Positions 14,166-14,788 of a DNA stretch of 14,788 nt are shown here, piece after piece. A model generated the notes under the pieces. That model did no database searches. It was not told where the DNA came from and saw nothing but the letters and a program-made list of their open reading frames with translations. Origin of the DNA: an uncultured Roseiflexaceae bacterium (lineage in GTDB: Bacteria; Chloroflexota; Chloroflexia; Chloroflexales; Roseiflexaceae); assembly GCA_903868295.1 (NCBI GenBank), contig CAIPUQ010000353.1:1-14788 (forward strand), written 5' to 3'. Position 1 is the stretch's first letter; every line of letters starts with the position of its first letter. Position numbers and translations under genes: made by a program.

Positions 14166-14788
14166 GTGGTGACGCAAAAGAAACTAATACAAACCAGCAT
14201 GCGGTATGCATCGCTGTTGCTGCTGGTATTGCCGCTCCAGTTGGTTACCCAAGACGTTTCCACAACCACGTTCATCGCAATTTGTATGCTCGGAACCATC
14301 GCTGCACTGTTATTGTACCCTACCAACATCAAAAATGAAATAATCGGCCGACTCACCTTATTGGCACTCTATAGTGCAGCAGTCGGGTATGTTGCCCAAA
14401 TGAATCAGTATGAGTTGTACACACTCCAGCATGTGAGTTGGCTCATCTCTGTCTGTCTTGCCTTGTATACCGTGGTGGAGCCGAGAATAAAACTGGCAGC
14501 GTTACCACGTGTTCCCGTTCCGATGCGATGGCTGGTAGCGAGTGGCGCGGTAGGTGTGGTCGCGTTTGCAATTCGCATTTATGGTATCCAGTCGGCTCCC
14601 GTCATTGGAGGAGACGAGGTAAACGCAGCATTGTTTGGCCTCGAAATCTTAAACGGTACCGTACGAAATTTCTTTCAATCCGGTTGGTACGAGTTTCCGG
14701 CACTGTGGTTTATCTTCCCCGCGTTGTCACATGGCGTATTCAGCGACCCGGTGTGGGCGCTTCGTGGACATGCAATCCTGGCTGGGTC
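14166..14788 (+). CDS. Membrane glycosyltransferase, GT39/PMT (ArnT-like) type, N-terminal part
   Basis: The first 207 codons of a polytopic membrane protein that continues beyond the window. The frame is open from GTG 14166 to the edge. Hydrophobic segments lie near 13-27, 34-51, 62-78, 88-103 and 122-139. They precede a loop with GIQSAPVIGGDEVNAALFGLEILNG, where D150-E151 match the Asp-Glu pair in the first external loop of protein-mannosyltransferase/ArnT-like enzymes. The following GWYEFPALW segment also fits. Such enzymes transfer sugars from polyprenyl-phosphate donors at the outer membrane face. Four or five helices before the DE loop are more than usual, suggesting an added N-terminal module. 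AAGGA lies 7 bases before GTG 14166; GTG 14169 and ATG 14199 are alternatives. Confidence 0.72.
   Translation, partial: MVTQKKLIQTSMRYASLLLLVLPLQLVTQDVSTTTFIAICMLGTIAALLLYPTNIKNEIIGRLTLLALYSAAVGYVAQMNQYELYTLQHVSWLISVCLALYTVVEPRIKLAALPRVPVPMRWLVASGAVGVVAFAIRIYGIQSAPVIGGDEVNAALFGLEILNGTVRNFFQSGWYEFPALWFIFPALSHGVFSDPVWALRGHAILAG

Noticed and set aside
1..14788. CRISPR arrays, tRNA or rRNA genes, insertion sequences, phage genes
   Set aside because: Reading both strands by eye, I saw no regularly spaced repeats, tRNA cloverleaf, rRNA segment, transposase or integrase motif.

Overview
The window reads as chromosomal DNA of a free-living, mid-GC bacterium. The best guess for the host is Chloroflexota (Herpetosiphon or Chloroflexus-like). 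This rests on a secreted pentapeptide-repeat/Thr-Pro-linker/RCC1 protein, GTG and TTG starts beside clear Shine-Dalgarno sites, sigma70-type promoters and the general gene mix. There is no rRNA, tRNA, CRISPR array, transposase or phage gene to fix the taxonomy, so the assignment is an inference.

Left part (1-2991). On the minus strand an amidase N-terminus, cut by the window edge, overlaps by 8 bases the end of an RhtA-like threonine/homoserine exporter gene. Divergent from these, a plus-strand pair encodes an arginase/agmatinase-superfamily protein and a large TspO/MBR-like membrane protein. The pair ends at a strong intrinsic terminator. The theme looks like amide, amino-acid and guanidino nitrogen metabolism.

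Middle part (3052-8721). A monocistronic, intracellular GH51 alpha-L-arabinofuranosidase has its own strong terminator. A TetR-family regulator with a WHG-type C-terminal domain follows; its near-consensus promoter abuts an imperfect palindrome that looks like its own operator. Next comes an 8-TM membrane protein of unknown function, then a 250-base gap holding a long-range inverted repeat. After that lie two overlapping genes: a two-domain protein with a YbjN/type-III-chaperone-like C-terminus, and an HtrA-like serine protease without a signal peptide. The overlap suggests a coupled cytoplasmic chaperone/adaptor-protease pair, the most novel-looking system here.

Right part (8949-14788). A 724-residue secreted protein joins pentapeptide repeats to a seven-repeat RCC1-like propeller through a Thr/Pro-rich linker. 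Convergent to it lies a minus-strand operon: FKBP prolyl isomerase, Rieske non-heme oxygenase, cytochrome P450. Two oxygen-activating enzymes are encoded together without an electron-transfer partner in the window. Divergent from that operon, a membrane glycosyltransferase of the GT39/PMT type starts at 14166 and runs off the right edge.

Three start sites (arginase-like, TetR and P450) are placed well inside the longest open frame because ribosome-binding sites, promoters or intercistronic structure demand it.
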